NCBI GenBank assembly: GCA_029718625.1
Contig: CM056389.1
Span: 21,051,381 to 21,115,380, forward strand
Direction of reading: 5' to 3'
DNA from: Synaphobranchus kaupii
Lineage: Eukaryota > Chordata > Actinopteri > Anguilliformes > Synaphobranchidae
Length of the DNA stretch: 64,000 bases
Within the stretch, counting starts at the first letter, position 1; every line of letters starts with the position of its first letter. Both the position numbers and the translations under genes were made by a program. This document shows, piece by piece, positions 1 through 12,177 of the stretch. A model generated the notes under the pieces. That model was given only the letters and a program-made list of their open reading frames with translations, was not told the origin of the DNA and did not search any database.

Positions 1-190
1 CGTGCAGCCAGACCTTCAGCTCAGGGCAGGGGACGGGTTCCGGGGCTGGGAGAGCGAGTACTGGGTGACCGAGTGAGTGAGTGTTTCGTGCAACCCAAGT
101 CAGACAGCTCCGGGCGGGCTGGGAGAGCAAGTAAGTGAGTGATTCGTGCCGCCAGACCTTCAGCTCAGGGCAGGGAGAGCGAGTACGGAG
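1..190. repeat. GC-rich tandem repeat at window edge
   Basis: A block starting at base 1 recurs at about base 145: both copies carry the same 20-odd bases running from the CCAGACC string into CAGGGCAGG. A related half-unit begins near base 88. GAGTGAGTGA and GAGAGCGAGTA strings recur between them. The array is probably cut by the window start. No coding frame is visible. Confidence 0.6.
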
Positions 191-460
191 TTGAAACAAG
201 TGGTTGCTTTCTCACAGGGCTAGGTTAATACAGTGATTTACTTGATACATTTCCACAAATAAAGTTAATATAAGAGTTGCACAATAGTGTGAGTAACAAC
301 TTGTCTCGCCTCGTCTTCGCAGTTTGCATTAGCAAGTAGCAGGTAGGAGGGGCGAGTCAGTGAACGAGTTAGTGGAGGAGAGGACTTGTCACTCCTGAGT
401 CAGTAAAAAAAGTTAGTTAAGTTAATTCTAGCTTTTGCCCAGTTTCTGCCGAATGGAAAA

Positions 461-790
461 CATGCTAGCTACATGCTAGCTTAATGAGCCCCAAATGGCT
501 ATATTAAGGTTATGGTAGGCTCAAACGAAATGTGCATTGTGGCTTGTTAGCACAGTTGATAAAACGGTATTCATTTATTTGTGTTTATATTAATGCTCAA
601 TTACTGTAATAAAGTTTTCTACCGAGTGTACTGAGAATGCATGCTAGCTTACTGAGCTAAGACGGCCATTTTGGGATCACACGAGGTCCACGTGAAATGT
701 GCGTGATGTCTGTTAGCACAGCTCACAACAGTAGTTTGTGCTTATGTGCTAAGCTAATGCTCATTTACGGTAATAACTCACAGTATATAT
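461..790. repeat. Diverged tandem duplication, about 169-bp period
   Basis: Two successive segments, from about 472 and 641, share the same order of landmarks: CATGCTAGCTTA, then GAAATGTGC, then TGTTAGCACAG, then TTAATGCTCA/CTAATGCTCA, then GTAATAA. They are clearly diverged, so this is an old tandem duplication and not a recent satellite. Confidence 0.5.
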
Positions 791-3350
791 TAGTTGCTTG
801 CATTTATTGGTAGCTTTGTTACAAAGATATTTGATGCATTTAAGAAAGTATTATGTTTGTCACTGTAGACGTTATAAAGAACTGTATTTTGTAATTGAGA
901 GGAGATAAAGGGAAAAGAATATATATAAAGTTAAAGTGTAAATTAGATAATCAATTGAACCAAACTGAAACAAAATGTAAAGTAGTATGGGTTCTAGTAC
1001 ATATCTCAGAAATATAAAGGGTGTTAAATTAAGATTTAAATCAAGGAGTTATTCAAGTTATACTGATGTTACTTACCTGTGACAGTGTAGCTACTTTATA
1101 AGTAATGGTGGTTATTATTTGAACTGTGACTGCTAAGAAACACTGTAAAGACCAAATAGATTGTGGAAACAGGGTGTACAAGTGTCCTGAAAATGTGATT
1201 TATAAGAAATGTAAATGTTTAATTGCTGAATGATTCCTGATAAAGATTTTGATGAGGAAACATAACCAGTATCACGACTGTGATCTGTCTCCCCCTTTTT
1301 CAGGGGTGTAACATTCACTTCATCCTTTTCACACAATGTCACCATAAAATTAACTACTAGGAAAATGAAGAATTTACGATAATAGCCTACATTAAGAATT
1401 TATAATAGCCTCCTTTAAGCTGCAATCCTATAAGAGATTGGATGTATAAACCGCCAATTCCCCAAAAATATCTGATTCATGGTTAGTCACTTTAAAAACA
1501 GGAAAAAACAATAGCCTCCGAATGTGGCTCTAGTCTACACTACTCTCTCTGCAGATAATGTAGCTTACTGCAAACACTTTTAATTATAATAATAATAAGA
1601 AGAAGAATAATCTCTGGTATGTACTTTCTTAGTAGTACCTACTGTTTTCTTTCTGGCTAAGATTCCTAGGAAATATGCGTTGTCCAATTAAGCTATTTAG
1701 CCAACGTTACTGTTGCCAGAGAAACGTCAGTCTGCTTCTAGTCAGGAAGCAGATACAAGCTAGGCTACTACGAAGTGAATCAACATGCCTTATAGCCTAC
1801 ATTCATTGCACTATAGAAAACTAAACTAAACTAGCTGTCCGGTACCAAAACATTTCCCGCAGGTAACGTTCTACACTACCGGAAAAAAAAACTGTGAAGG
1901 AATTCTGCTGTGCTTATGAACTCACTAACTCACTCGTTAGCTCGTAGCCCACACATGGAAGGTTGGAGTTACGCATCCGGCAATCCAGTGTCAAATAGCC
2001 TAACGATAAATGTATTTCATTTTCTATAGAATACTAATAGCCCTATTTTAAAACTGTATTTCCATATTTTACTGATGCAAACTATTTAGGCTGTACTAGC
2101 TATTTATGTCTTTCAGCTAGAATGTGTTTGCGTCTAGCCCATTGTGCATGCATGTCTCCATATAGACTTGGTTTGTTAATTTACATGCTTCTTCATGATC
2201 CATAGCTCAGGTGGTTCATTGTATTTCATTACACATTAAATACTGCTCATCTACAAACTATTTAATGTAATTGTGTGCTGTCTGTAATAGGATAACTGTT
2301 CTCATTCTTGTCAATAGAGGGCGGTATGGTTACGCGAATGTCTGCATGCATTTCTTTGGAATGCATGTCTCTCTCCATGTTTATCGTCATGCATTATTCA
2401 TAATTAGTTAGCTATAAAAATGAAGTGATATCAGATCAAAAACGTCTACGACTTAAAAAAAAAAAGCCAAGTTACTCACGCATAGCCTACATAGCGCTGT
2501 CTATAAGTCCTTAATTCCAACTTGCAAAAACTAGGCCTGCCTTTAAAAGTATTGATATCAAAATGTGGCCAAGTTACAACTAACAATATTGCCTATCGTA
2601 GCTCACACTAAATAAACTAGCTCTATTCCAAAGAAATGCTATCCAAACTTTCCGAAATTATTTAATGCAACTTGGCCCTGTGTTTCTTCATCTTACCATC
2701 TCGAGAATGTGGTCAATGAAACTGTATGTGCCACATCAAACTGCAAAATGAGAATAATTTATAGTGGAAATACTATGATTCAGATGTGTTGCACTTAATT
2801 TAAACAGAAAAATTACTACACTATAGGGCATGTTTGAACAATTGTCTGCATCCACTGCTTTGGGTCTATGAAAAGCACAGAATTAATAAAATGCATTATA
2901 ATTATTATTATGTATTTATTGATTTATTTATTTGGATTTATATCAATACCTGTGTGGCCCTACAGAGCATAGATATCCTTGTGTTCACAAAATTTTGTTT
3001 GCAAATATCATAACTACTATTATGTTAAGAAAATTGGTACTATTACTTATTTGCCACCATCTGACCCACAAACATGTCTGGATACGTTTGTAAAAATGCT
3101 ATATGTACGCTATTTTCTAGGTAAAAATATTACTCATTTGTATCTGCATTTATTTATTCATCACCCCTTTCTCTATTGTACACAATGTTTCTTGATATAC
3201 ATGTCTGTTTGTGAATTGTAAAGAAATCTGTAGCAGCAGTTAACATTTTAAAACCTGAACATTTTCTAAAGTAAACTTGCCAACAAAGTACAACCATATC
3301 CTTTCTGGAGTGTAATTATTCATCAACTGTTAAAAACATTCATTGAAATC
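791..3350. other. No gene recognised (AT-rich intergenic)
   Basis: Only short chance reading frames are present, with no recognisable protein motif, splice-flanked exon, RNA gene or terminal-repeat element. Short poly(A) runs and ATT-rich simple sequence (around 2895-2935) occur. Confidence 0.5.
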
Positions 3351-3640
3351 ATACGTTGTTCCATGAGGCACAATCTCTTCACATGCAAAGATGAAGAAAC
3401 ATGTGTTCCCATGGCTGAGGCAGCCAATGACAGAAATGGACTCCCTTACAGAGATAATTTTGCTTTGCAGCACTTCTCATAACAAATGTATCTTGAGTGA
3501 TACATAAGTGATTGGCATGGATTCACCTGTGTTGTTTTGCTTTATATATTCTTTTTCTGTATATTTGTGGTAAGGACCCCCTTGAACCCTAGATGGTTCA
3601 TCTCCAGGGGTTTATCCTTCTAATAAATTGTTGTTGGATT
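3351..3640 (+). other. Possible retroposed 3' end or 3'-UTR-like segment
   Basis: The segment is stop-rich. It ends with a short inverted motif (CCCTTGAACCCTAGATGG against CCATCTAGGG-like bases in the following CCAGGGG) and an AATAAA hexamer at about 3621-3627. That could be an mRNA 3' end or a LINE tail. There is no upstream coding sequence, so the identity is open. Confidence 0.25.
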
Positions 3641-3879
3641 GGTGACAAAAGTTTTTATTTCACAAAGGCACATCATTAACTGAAGTTTGGTTCAAAAGAA
3701 CACTGACACTGCTGCCGCTTCATGTCTCTCTCCATCTCTTTCATAGACAACTCAACATGAAGGATGTTCACCTTGACTTCATGTTCTTCTTTTAAATAAT
3801 TGGGGACCAATTCCAAATGTCCAGTCGTGGTCAGGGACAGGACAGGAGAACGTTCTGCATGTTTTTAATGGGGGTTCTT

Positions 3880-4000
3880 TTGATGTTATGGAGGAAACCC
3901 ATGTGAGCACGGGGAGAACATGCAAACTCCACACAGAAATGCGCCTAACGAGATAGCCCATCTGAGCACGGGGCACCGACAAGCATGGGTAGAACATGCC
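3880..4000. repeat. Fragment of a common vertebrate repeat
   Basis: The run starting GGAGGAAACCCATGTGAG and continuing through GGGGAGAACATGCAAACTCC is one I recognise as a very common motif in fish and other vertebrate genomes. I cannot assign the transposon class from this piece alone. Short open frames across it are not genes. Confidence 0.5.
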
Positions 4001-5270
4001 CCAGCGTTTGTTACATTTCTGTGCACATACAATATATTTTGGTCCCACCCTGTTATGTTACATAAGAAAACATACATTTCAAAGTGACTGATTAGTAAAA
4101 TTTTTCCTTGTAGCTATATAGTTTTCTGGATTAGGTTATATGGCCGCTCCAGGCCAGCCTTTTAAATATGGATTAGAAGCTACGGAAATATGACATGACA
4201 ATTTGTGTATTCTCAAGTTCTGATCATTCCATTGTAAGTAGCCTATTTTAAAATATTGCTTAGTTATCAAAACGGTGACAAGGGCCATAATTTATCCTCT
4301 TTTTTAACAGCAGAGGATTGAGCTAAGTGCACTGATGTAGTAGGCCTACTGGTATTGATCACCACCAGTTCATCAGTAGCCTAGCCTACTAGATAGTCAG
4401 CGGTTCATATTAAAATTGCAATCATCCACGCAGTGCGTGAACTAGACTCAAATTACCTGACCCAATAACAAACAAAGAAAAGAGCTTTAGCTTCTTACTG
4501 AATTTCAACAGTGTGAAGAAGAAAAAAATATATAGCCTCATAAAGCATTGATTATAATTGTTAATGTAAAATAATTGTCATTGCCAGGTTATAGCATATT
4601 AGGCTACCTAAAAGTCATTTATTGTGGTATTTTGATACAAAAGAAAACACAAATGTGTTTCATTTAATCAATATCGTTATTACAGTTTTGAAATGGTTTC
4701 ATAACGGGCAGACTTTCATGAACTCTTTTAGTTTATTAGTCACAGAATACATGGAAATGTACGATATATGTAGGTTACGTTTGTAATTTTGATTAGAAAT
4801 GCTTGAACCATTTTGTTTTCAGTACGTTGGGTGGACATCAGATGCCAGTAGACCTGCAGGTAACCTAGCTATAGTTCCGATAATTTTGTAAGATTGTAGG
4901 CTATTCTTTAAATGTGAAACTGTACCAAAAAACAGTTGACCGGGGATATATTATTTTACTAATACTCCCGCAATTGTTGCTAACTAATTTATTACTGCAC
5001 TTGAGAGTAGCCCGTTACTGATTCGGTTGACAATTATGTACTGCGGTGCGGGTATTCATTTAACCAGTTCACCAGTAGCCTAGTAGTCAGCAGTTCATAG
5101 CTTATAGTCAGTTCAGTTCATTTTGGTGGGTGAGTTGTAGGAGTACCACAGTCTGTGGTCAGTACAGTTCCTTTGAAAATCCCACCCCCCGTTCTCACAC
5201 TGAATTGTGATAGGCTTCCTCATGGCAACCAGCAAGATTTCCCTTCATTATAGGCTACATCTCGATGTTT
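4001..5270. other. No gene recognised
   Basis: AT-rich DNA without a coding frame of note or a recognisable element. A CACCAGTTCATCAGTAGCC string near 4366 is echoed by TTCACCAGTAGCCTAGTAG near 5065, suggesting a small diverged repeat pair. Confidence 0.4.
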
Positions 5271-5289
5271 CATTCCCACTATCAGGCCC

Positions 5290-5430
5290 GCCTTTATCGC
5301 TGACGCGGACGCAAGCACATGAACGAATCATTGAGAGTGATGATCCGGTACACTCAGTTCACTTTAAAGATTCGTTCAAAAAGACAAGTTCGTTCAAGTA
5401 CTGCCCAACACTAATCTCTCCCTGCGAAGA
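5290..5430. repeat. GTTCGTTCA-type interspersed repeat fragment
   Basis: The segment contains GAACGAATCATTGAGAG, GATTCGTTCA and AAGTTCGTTCAAGTACTG, then CCCAACACT. This arrangement is typical of a high-copy fish DNA repeat. A related GAACCGAACGGTACG piece occurs near 16740. Family not assigned. Confidence 0.35.
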
Positions 5431-5464
5431 GTCCCCCGCACTATTCGCACATATCTTGACGGGT

Positions 5465-5675
5465 TCCTAATGGAATGGTTATAATAGTTGATTGGCCAAA
5501 GGGCGGTGCTTTTCTATGCTTCAATCCGTTAGCCTGAAAATAACCTTCCCCGGAACAGGTTAGTTGTTAGCGTAAGTTACCATGGCGATATACCCTGAAA
5601 AGTGAGTCAGCTTTTTGATCTGGAAAACCCAGGGTTAAAGATTAAGTTAGCTTGCTAACCCCTTAATCTCGCTTC
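5465..5675. repeat. Duplicated block, upstream copy (pair of 38885-39080)
   Basis: This stretch matches 38885-39080 in order: GGGCGGTGCTTT, TAACCTTCCCCGGA, CAGGTTAG, AAGTTRCCATGGC, then CTAACCCCTTAATCTCGCTTC. Both copies lie a little before a receptor copy, so they probably form the edge of the same tandem duplication. An independent MITE family is the alternative. Confidence 0.55.
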
Positions 5676-6295
5676 ATAGTATACCCCCCAGTTACCCTAC
5701 CTAATTTGCAATTGAAAACCCTATTTTATAAATGTATGATGCCTATCCGTTGTTACTATTGTTAAATTAGCACTATTATAAGGATTTGGTTATTATTAAT
5801 CAGCTTGTTTGCACGCTTCACAAGCATAACAAACAGGGCAGCGTTTCAATTCTTTCTCTGTGTCTTATTGGCTGAAATAGCATCACATGTACTAAATCAT
5901 CCTGATTGGCCAAGTAAAATGGTTAGATTTGGTCAGAAATGGTAATTGAATTACATTTCAATAAAAAGTTTTGCATCATTAATTGCAAGTAATTCATTAA
6001 TAATTCATATTAACAATAATACAATAATTAGTATCATTAAGACTTTTGAATAGCAACCATCTGTACATATAGTATGGGCAGTATAAAACTGCAGGAGTAG
6101 ATGTGTTTACAAAAATGGGAAGAAAGAGAAGAACGGGCCTGAAAAAGAACAGTACTTTAGTTTCACAGGCAAACTAATTCATATTTTTTTCTTCACAGTT
6201 TAGCCAGTTCAACAATCATCAAAATGACTTGAGAAAAATGACAAAACTGTTTGTTTACATACATTTTTATTTAAAAGCGTGTGCACACACGCACA

Positions 6296-6385
6296 AACCC
6301 AATCACTGCCTCTCTTTCTCACACACTCTCTCTCTCTCTCACGCACACATGCACACACACAGACACACAGTCATGCATATATGTA
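6296..6385. repeat. CT/CA microsatellite
   Basis: Mixed (CT)n and (CA)n simple sequence just past the 3' end of the receptor pseudogene. The second duplication copy has a shorter ACACA-rich tract at the matching position (about 41041-41070). Confidence 0.8.
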
Positions 6386-6450
6386 TGTACGTATGTAAAA
6401 CAGATTTAAGGACTAAGCATTGACTTAATTCAGGCTGACAGGATGTGCTG

Positions 6451-7441
6451 TCAGAAATTATATTTGGGATCAAACTGTTTTATTTGGAAACAGCCGCGAC
6501 TATAGGTTTCTGACTGATGACAAAACCATTTGTATAGAAGGTCCTTGATCTCCTTGGTCCTGTAGCAGTATAGCAGGGGGGGGGGGGACAGGCTATAGGA
6601 AATGGCGAGACTGATGCACAAATCCAGGTTGACCTTTACAAAGGAGAATGTGGAGCTCAGGAAGACGAAGAAGCGGGGCAGGTAATATATGCTGATGATG
6701 CACACCTGTGTGGCGCAGGTGGAGAAGGCTTTGTAGCGGCCCTGGGCGTCCGCTATCTTCAGCACTGCGACGATGATGCTGATGTAAGAGAATATGATGA
6801 AGGTGAGAGGCGCCAGTAATACGAGCATGGCCAGGGAGAAGGACAGGCGGTACAGCTGCCGGTTGTCGCCGCACACCAAGGGGGTTGATTGACAGTGAGT
6901 CGCAGTAGCAGTGGATGATCCGGTTGGGCCCACAGAAGGGCATCTGTGAGGCATGGCGGATGGCGATGCCTGAACGCACCACGACGGACACCCAGGAGAA
7001 GGCGGTCAGGGCCCCCATGGTGCGGTTGGTCATCAGCATCGGGTAGCGCAGTGGGAAGCATATGGCCAGGAAGCGGTCCAGTGACATAGTCATCTTGATC
7101 AACGAGTTGAGCGCCCCGAAGTAGTGTATCAAAAACGCCTGGAAGAGGCAGACCTGGAAGGGGATGGCGCCATCGTCTAGCCAGTACCGGGCAATGACCT
7201 TGGGCAGTGCCACAGTGCAGAAACCGATGTCGGAGAAGGCCAGGCTCAGCATGATGATGTACATGGGCTTCTGGAGCCGCCGCTCGATGAAGAACAGCAT
7301 GACCAGGAGGGAGTTCCCCACCATGGTGGTCACATAGATCAGAAATAAGAAAGCGCCCATCAGCTCATAGTAGTCAGGGTGGAGCCCTGGGAAGCCCACA
7401 ATGAAGAACTCCTTTACTGTGGTCTGGTTCATCTGCAGCAT
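6451..7441 (-). pseudogene. Odorant receptor pseudogene (seven-transmembrane GPCR)
   Basis: This is the broken paralogue of the intact receptor at 41159-42136. From the start codon at 7441 it keeps the N-terminal NQT glycosylation site, the GN motif of TM1, PMY before TM2, LAFSD in TM2 and the SLDRFLAICFPLRYP motif after TM3. Around 6880-6900 it has one extra base compared with the intact copy, which shifts the frame in the second extracellular loop just after the CYCD motif. The rest (SYISIIVAVLKIADAQGR, FSTCATQ) is readable only in another frame. A 9-bp deletion beside a run of 12 G at about 6577-6588 also removes the conserved TM7 NPLIY motif. A full-length receptor cannot be made. Confidence 0.9.
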
Positions 7442-8028
7442 ACTGGGGAGAGGCAGAGAGAGAGAAATGTAAAAACATAAGACATTTTTGTAACTTTTAT
7501 CCTTACTCCTTATTGCCTTTTTGATTCCGCTGTCAGGCACTTAAAAATATTATTTATCATTATTCTAATTATTATTGTTATTTATTTTTATTTTTAATAA
7601 AATTAATAAATTCCTAGGGTGACTGTTCTGCTGGTTTCTGGCTGGTTTCAGCACTTACCCGTTAAATTTTTAAATCACTGATGAGCCACTGCGATAGGAA
7701 GACTCCTGCCGTTCCTTTCCACGTCCCTGCAGCTCCCTTTGCTCCACTCTCAAGCCAGGAAAGCACCCTGATGGCCAATTATAAAATCAGGCAGCCAATT
7801 AAGTCAGGATGAATACCTGAAGATGAACCACCACTCCAAAACCCATCTGTTCACCCTGGCATACACCCATAGTCCTCCACCTGGTCCCTGCAGTACACCT
7901 TACCCTACCCCACTCAACTGCACCTGCTCTCCCCTCTCGGTTCTCATCCTATATCCCTCCCTCTCTCCCCTTTTTACTTTGCTCTATCTGACCTTTCCCC
8001 CTACACCCATCCTGTGTCTGCTGTGTGA

Positions 8029-8062
8029 CCCCCCCCCCCCCCACCCCCCCCCCCCCCCCCAC
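8029..8062. repeat. Poly-C low-complexity tract
   Basis: Long C runs broken by a few A. The second duplication copy has matching C runs at about 42751-42768 and 42870-42880. The open frame crossing this tract is a low-complexity artefact. Confidence 0.8.
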
Positions 8063-9309
8063 ACTCTGTCCTTGAGTTTCCTGTAAGGTGCATATAACTA
8101 CACTGTATTATTATTATTATTACTATTAAGCCAGTTTAGGTAACTGGCTGCCTCCCTGCAAAAGGCCTTCAGTCTCCCAGAGGGGCAGTTATTTCCCCCA
8201 GAACTCTACAACCACTTCCAGTTGCTCCTGCTTAGAGAAAGTGAAGCCAGCTAGTTCTGCACGGAAGACAGGACCCCGGCACAGTTTCCAACACTCGCCT
8301 TTTCCCTTTGTATAAATTTTTTAATAATTTTTTTTTACCTCTTGCCTCGTCTGTGTCACGCCTCCATAGACCTGTGCTACACTGGTTAGGTAAGACTCAC
8401 AAGCTGAAAACCTGGCAACCTCCCTTAACCTATCATAAAAATGATATGCTTTTATCATTTTTATGCGGTATCGGTAAAGTTCATAAGCTGAAATCCTGGC
8501 AAGCTATTCAACACAATAGCAGCTCTCTGTCTGGGAAAAATTACTTTGTGATATAAATTTTGACAAATCTACATTTAAGGAAGTCACACCCCTGCCCCAT
8601 ATTCCCCTTTCACAGAGTCTGAAGAGATTAAGTGTCTTAAGTGCTTCCTCACAGCATTTAAATTTCACTCCCAGTGGTTACTTTATTCTCTTTGTACTTA
8701 TATCCCTCTCCAGAAAGAGTTTTCTACTCTAAAAACATCTTTGTAGATAAAAAAGAAATGACAATGCAAAAATGTCATTTTCATGCATTTCATAAAAATG
8801 ATATGCTTTTCTCAAAAGCACATCATTAGTGTGGTATGTAGGTTCTGTCTGCCACCTCTGCAGCTGATTTAGTTAATGACCTGTGCACCTACGAGCCTAC
8901 CTGTGTTACACTCCTCCCTACCCACATTTCATGAGGTGCGTTGACCCTGTTGCTCACACTGTTGAGTACTTAATTACCAGCGTTCCAACACAGCAAGAAC
9001 TTCAGAGAGAAAAATGAACAGTGTAATTTTAACTCTAAAAGAGTGCATATTGTCCCCATTGGACCATTTTTTAAAGAGTACTAAAGAACACATAAAGTTA
9101 AGGTGAGTGGTACAATAAGACTACCTCTTACCTGCACATTTTTTTTTAGTTTTTAAGGTCAAATAAAATAGTTGAATAAACACATTAATATTGAAAGTCT
9201 ATTATTTTTAATAATACCTGAAATGTTGAAAAGCTATAATACAGAATGGCCCTTACCTCACATTCAGTGATCGGTTTAATCTGCTATTTCTTACTGTGTT
9301 TTGGCAAAC

Positions 9310-9317
9310 CTTATATA
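9310..9317 (-). promoter_or_regulatory. Candidate TATA box upstream of receptor pseudogene
   Basis: On the minus strand TATATAAG is followed about 50 bases on by GAG|GTAAGG, a good splice-donor match (exon end about 9257). Both motifs are kept in the other copy. With the acceptor beside the receptor start codon they suggest a 5' noncoding exon. The spacing leaves a very short first exon if this TATA is used, so the role is inferred. Confidence 0.35.
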
Positions 9318-10074
9318 GGCTTATAACTGGTTTCTTTACTGTGATGAATCAGCTCAATCCTACAGAGAGTAGAACCTTGAGGGGCCCAATACTCTGTCTG
9401 CTTTTTATTGGTGTTGTTTTCTTCAGTGTACTTTTGGAAAAAGCATGAGCATGATTCTATATGAGCTCAGGTGATGTGTTGTTGTGGAGAAGGACACAAT
9501 GTCATCGTGCAGTCTCTTTGGAAACTGGATTCCCTAATTTCTCCCATTGATAAAGCTTGCGTTTTAGAATGCTTGTGCTTTATTGTATTTTATATACTTG
9601 TCCACCCAAAAAAATATACTTGACCTGGACAATAGGACAAGTCTTAATGTCAAGCACTGATTGCCTACTGTTTATTACGAAATCATTCAATTTGGCTGGT
9701 TGCAATCAAATTGCACTAGGCTAGAAAACCCGCGATTGTGTTCAGCTAGATCAGGCTACTATAAATGACACCAAATACTTCTTATTAGTGGTGGCATTTT
9801 TATTTTAGAACTCTTGACCAACAACAACACTGAACAGAATAAATACAATTTTGTATAATAGAATAAATAAAGAATGGTTAAAATAAACACATTTAAATAT
9901 GGTGTCCAAGTAAATCTTTACCAAATACTATTTAAAACTAATAAACGAAACAGGTTCTTGTACAAACACACATCAAATATCTGGATTGTTTGTCAGATTT
10001 GGCTGGCTATCTCTTCTATACAGCCTTCCATCCACATAATTTTCAGTAGGCTACTGGAGGACCAATAAAATACC

Positions 10075-10420
10075 CTACAGTGTCGTTGCAGGAACATTGC
10101 TGCAACGTAAGTTTTGCTATGTATAACATTGCACAAAACGTTGTTGCAACCTACCAAATGAAATTCCAGTGTTGTTGCCTGCACGTTATTTTAGATGTCG
10201 CTAGTACGTTGTCCAGACGTAACCGAGACTTTTCGAGACAATCCAACAATGGCTTTTTTTGTGACGTCGTAGCAACTTATCATATGAAATTCCAGTTTTA
10301 AACGTCACCAGTACATTGTCCCGATGTTACCGGGACTTTTGGAGATGTTGTGACAACGTCACTTTTGTGAGATCACAGGAATTCTTTGCGCAATGTTGTG
10401 GAGACTTTACAATGATGTCC
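10075..10420. repeat. Interspersed repeat with ACGTTG/CAACGT core
   Basis: The segment is built of diverged repeats of GTTGCAACGT-like and GAAATTCCAGT strings: TTGCTGCAACGT, GTTGTTGCAACC, CCAAATGAAATTCCAG, ATATGAAATTCCAG, GTACGTTGTCC, GTACATTGTCC. A related fragment lies at 16800-16960 (GACAACGTCGTGG, GTGACGTTGTGAGGACG). I recognise this as a high-copy fish repeat type but cannot assign the family. Confidence 0.45.
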
Positions 10421-10634
10421 TTATTTGTGAAATAAAACCCTTTGTATGTACAAAATAAATAGTTTAAAAACATTTGGGACACCTGCTGTTAAAAAGTTAA
10501 ATCAATATTTTAACCAAATTGGATAAATGCTGATCTTTAAGTCTTATGACTGAATTCAACTAATGTACCTTCACGCTCGGGCTTGACAAATATGGCTTAA
10601 TAATATCACAATATATCAATATATTCAATTTCAT

Positions 10635-10990
10635 AACCTTTCATAATGCCCCTCCAATTCCCAAAGAGATCCATTCAAATGCAGGGAGGTTATAATATCG
10701 CTTGTTAGAGTACCTGAAAATAAGATATCAAGTCTTTTGATGTTGTTGGGTCAGACATCAGGAAGTCATGGCATGCAACCAAATATTACATATAATGTCT
10801 ATTTAAGTTTGTTAATTTGTCCAATTACTTTTTGTCCCCTAAATGGGGGGGGTATACAAAGGTGCAAGTCTGAACTTTAACCTCATAGTCACTGTTCCAT
10901 GTCAAATCCAATTTGTTGGAGTACAGATCCAAAACAAAAAGTGTGTAAGTGTGTCACTGTCCAAATATTTACGGACGGCACTGTACGTAC
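10635..10990. repeat. Tc1/mariner-derived non-coding relic
   Basis: A block beginning CCAATTCCCAAAGAGATCC is shared with 21100-21240 (CAATTCCCATAGAGATCAA, AAATAAGATATCAAG, TTTTGATGTTGTTGGGTC, GTCATGGCATG). At the right end TGTCACTGTCCAAATATTTA followed by GGACGGCACTGTA resembles a Tc1 terminal repeat. No transposase frame remains. Confidence 0.45.
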
Positions 10991-11385
10991 CACCACAGCG
11001 ACTGACAACAAAAGCATCAATATTTTCACAATTTGATAAACCATCCTCAAAAGGAAATGTGGTTCCTGGTACACTAAAGCAAGGCCACGTAGACAGTTGC
11101 CATTTCATTGTGTTGTATTCATGTGAATGGTCACCAATTTCATTTCAATTCAAATTTCTACAGTAATAAACGGTTCACAATTTAAGGACATACTTGATCA
11201 CAGCAATTAGTGGTTCTTTATAATAAACTTTTATTTCTTGCCCCCGTGCAGTGTAAAAACAGTTGTGCCACTAACACACAGTCACTGCAAACGCATCTTA
11301 CAGTCTCAGCTGTTCTTGCTGCTGGAAGAAACACATGTGGCTGTGGAAAACAAGGAATTATTTGAAGGCAGTTAGAAAATCTCTG

Positions 11386-12177
11386 TGTAATGAGTCGGGA
11401 ACAGAGGACCAGATGCAACCAAGAGGGGATCAAAAACTTGCCCACAAGAAGTGGGAACCACTAAATAGGAAAGGACAGCAGGTCCGCGAACGGAGCAGCG
11501 AAAGTAAACAAACGGGAAAAAACTCCCGGCGAAAAGCCAAAGAAAAGCGACCCAGAGAAGTGGGCGAAAAGCTCGCAGACTGGAGCAGTAAGTAGAGAAA
11601 GAGAAAAGGAATAGCCTCTAGCTCAATAAATTATCTAAGAGCTAAAATAAAGAGGCAAACAGAAACGAGGCGAAACAGAGGTTACAATCTCAAAAAGAGA
11701 CAGGGAAAAGAAAACCAAGGAAAGGTGAGTGTGAAAGGAAAAATAACTTCTTAAAAAGAACCTCCTAAACACACTAAGGCAAGTCCCACTTACAGTTGAA
11801 GTCGGACGTTTACATACACTTAGGTTGAAGTCATTAAAACTCATTTTTAACCACTCCAAACTGTGGAGTGGTTAAAAATTAGTTTTAATGACTTCAACCA
11901 AAGTGTATGTAAACATCCGACTTTAACTGTATACTTTCAGCAATTAGCTGAAAAGACAAGTAGTCGCCTGAAATCGTGTACCTGCGTTACCTGGCTTAGC
12001 GTGGCAAGAATGACACAAAAAGCCCAGAGCAAGGGAGTTGCGGTGCTTAAATAGTCGACGCGCACCTGCAACTCGTAACCAATAATAGGCTCTGGAGAGG
12101 AAGAAAACATGGCAGGAGCGCCCTCTCGCGGCCCCGGGAGGCAATTCCCACAAAAAGAACAGAGCAAAACCATGACA
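11386..12177. mobile_element. Solo-LTR-like insertion with 5-bp target duplication
   Basis: The element begins TGTAATGAG and ends CCATGACA, the TG...CA ends of an LTR. It is flanked by CTCTG on both sides (11381-11385 and 12178-12182). It carries an AGCGCCCTCTCGCGG-type stretch near its end. At 792 bp with no coding frame it fits a solo LTR; another non-autonomous element with the same target size is possible. It sits inside the gypsy pol relic. Confidence 0.65.
11793..11929. mobile_element. Palindromic Tc1 miniature element (Sleeping-Beauty-like ends)
   Basis: The 137-bp element is almost a perfect inverted repeat: two arms of about 65 bases meet at CCACTCCAAACTGTGGAGTGG. It starts CAGTTGAAGTCGGACGTTTA and ends with the matching inverse, and TA flanks both ends (11791-11792, 11930-11931). 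The termini closely resemble those I know from salmonid Tc1/Sleeping Beauty elements. It has no coding capacity. Confidence 0.8.

Larger units (their letters stand above)
6190..9555. repeat. Odorant-receptor duplication block, copy 1
   Basis: The block aligns in direct orientation with 40962-44560. It starts at the TTTAGCCAGTTCAACAATCA string and runs through the receptor, the poly-C tract, the 8.3-8.6 kb and 8.9-9.5 kb flanks, and stops matching near the ATTGATAAAGC/ATTGAAATGC positions. The similarity extends about 2 kb upstream of the receptor start, so a genomic segment was copied and not an mRNA. Confidence 0.85.

Noticed and set aside
3779..4077. Two minus-strand frames of 60-90 codons
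   Set aside because: They cross a common interspersed repeat and overlap each other in different registers.
7823..8086. Pro/Leu/Ser-rich frame of 87 codons
   Set aside because: It runs through poly-C and CT-rich simple sequence. The second duplication copy does not keep it.
10843..11166. 107-codon plus-strand frame
   Set aside because: It overlaps a Tc1-derived relic and has no recognisable protein features.
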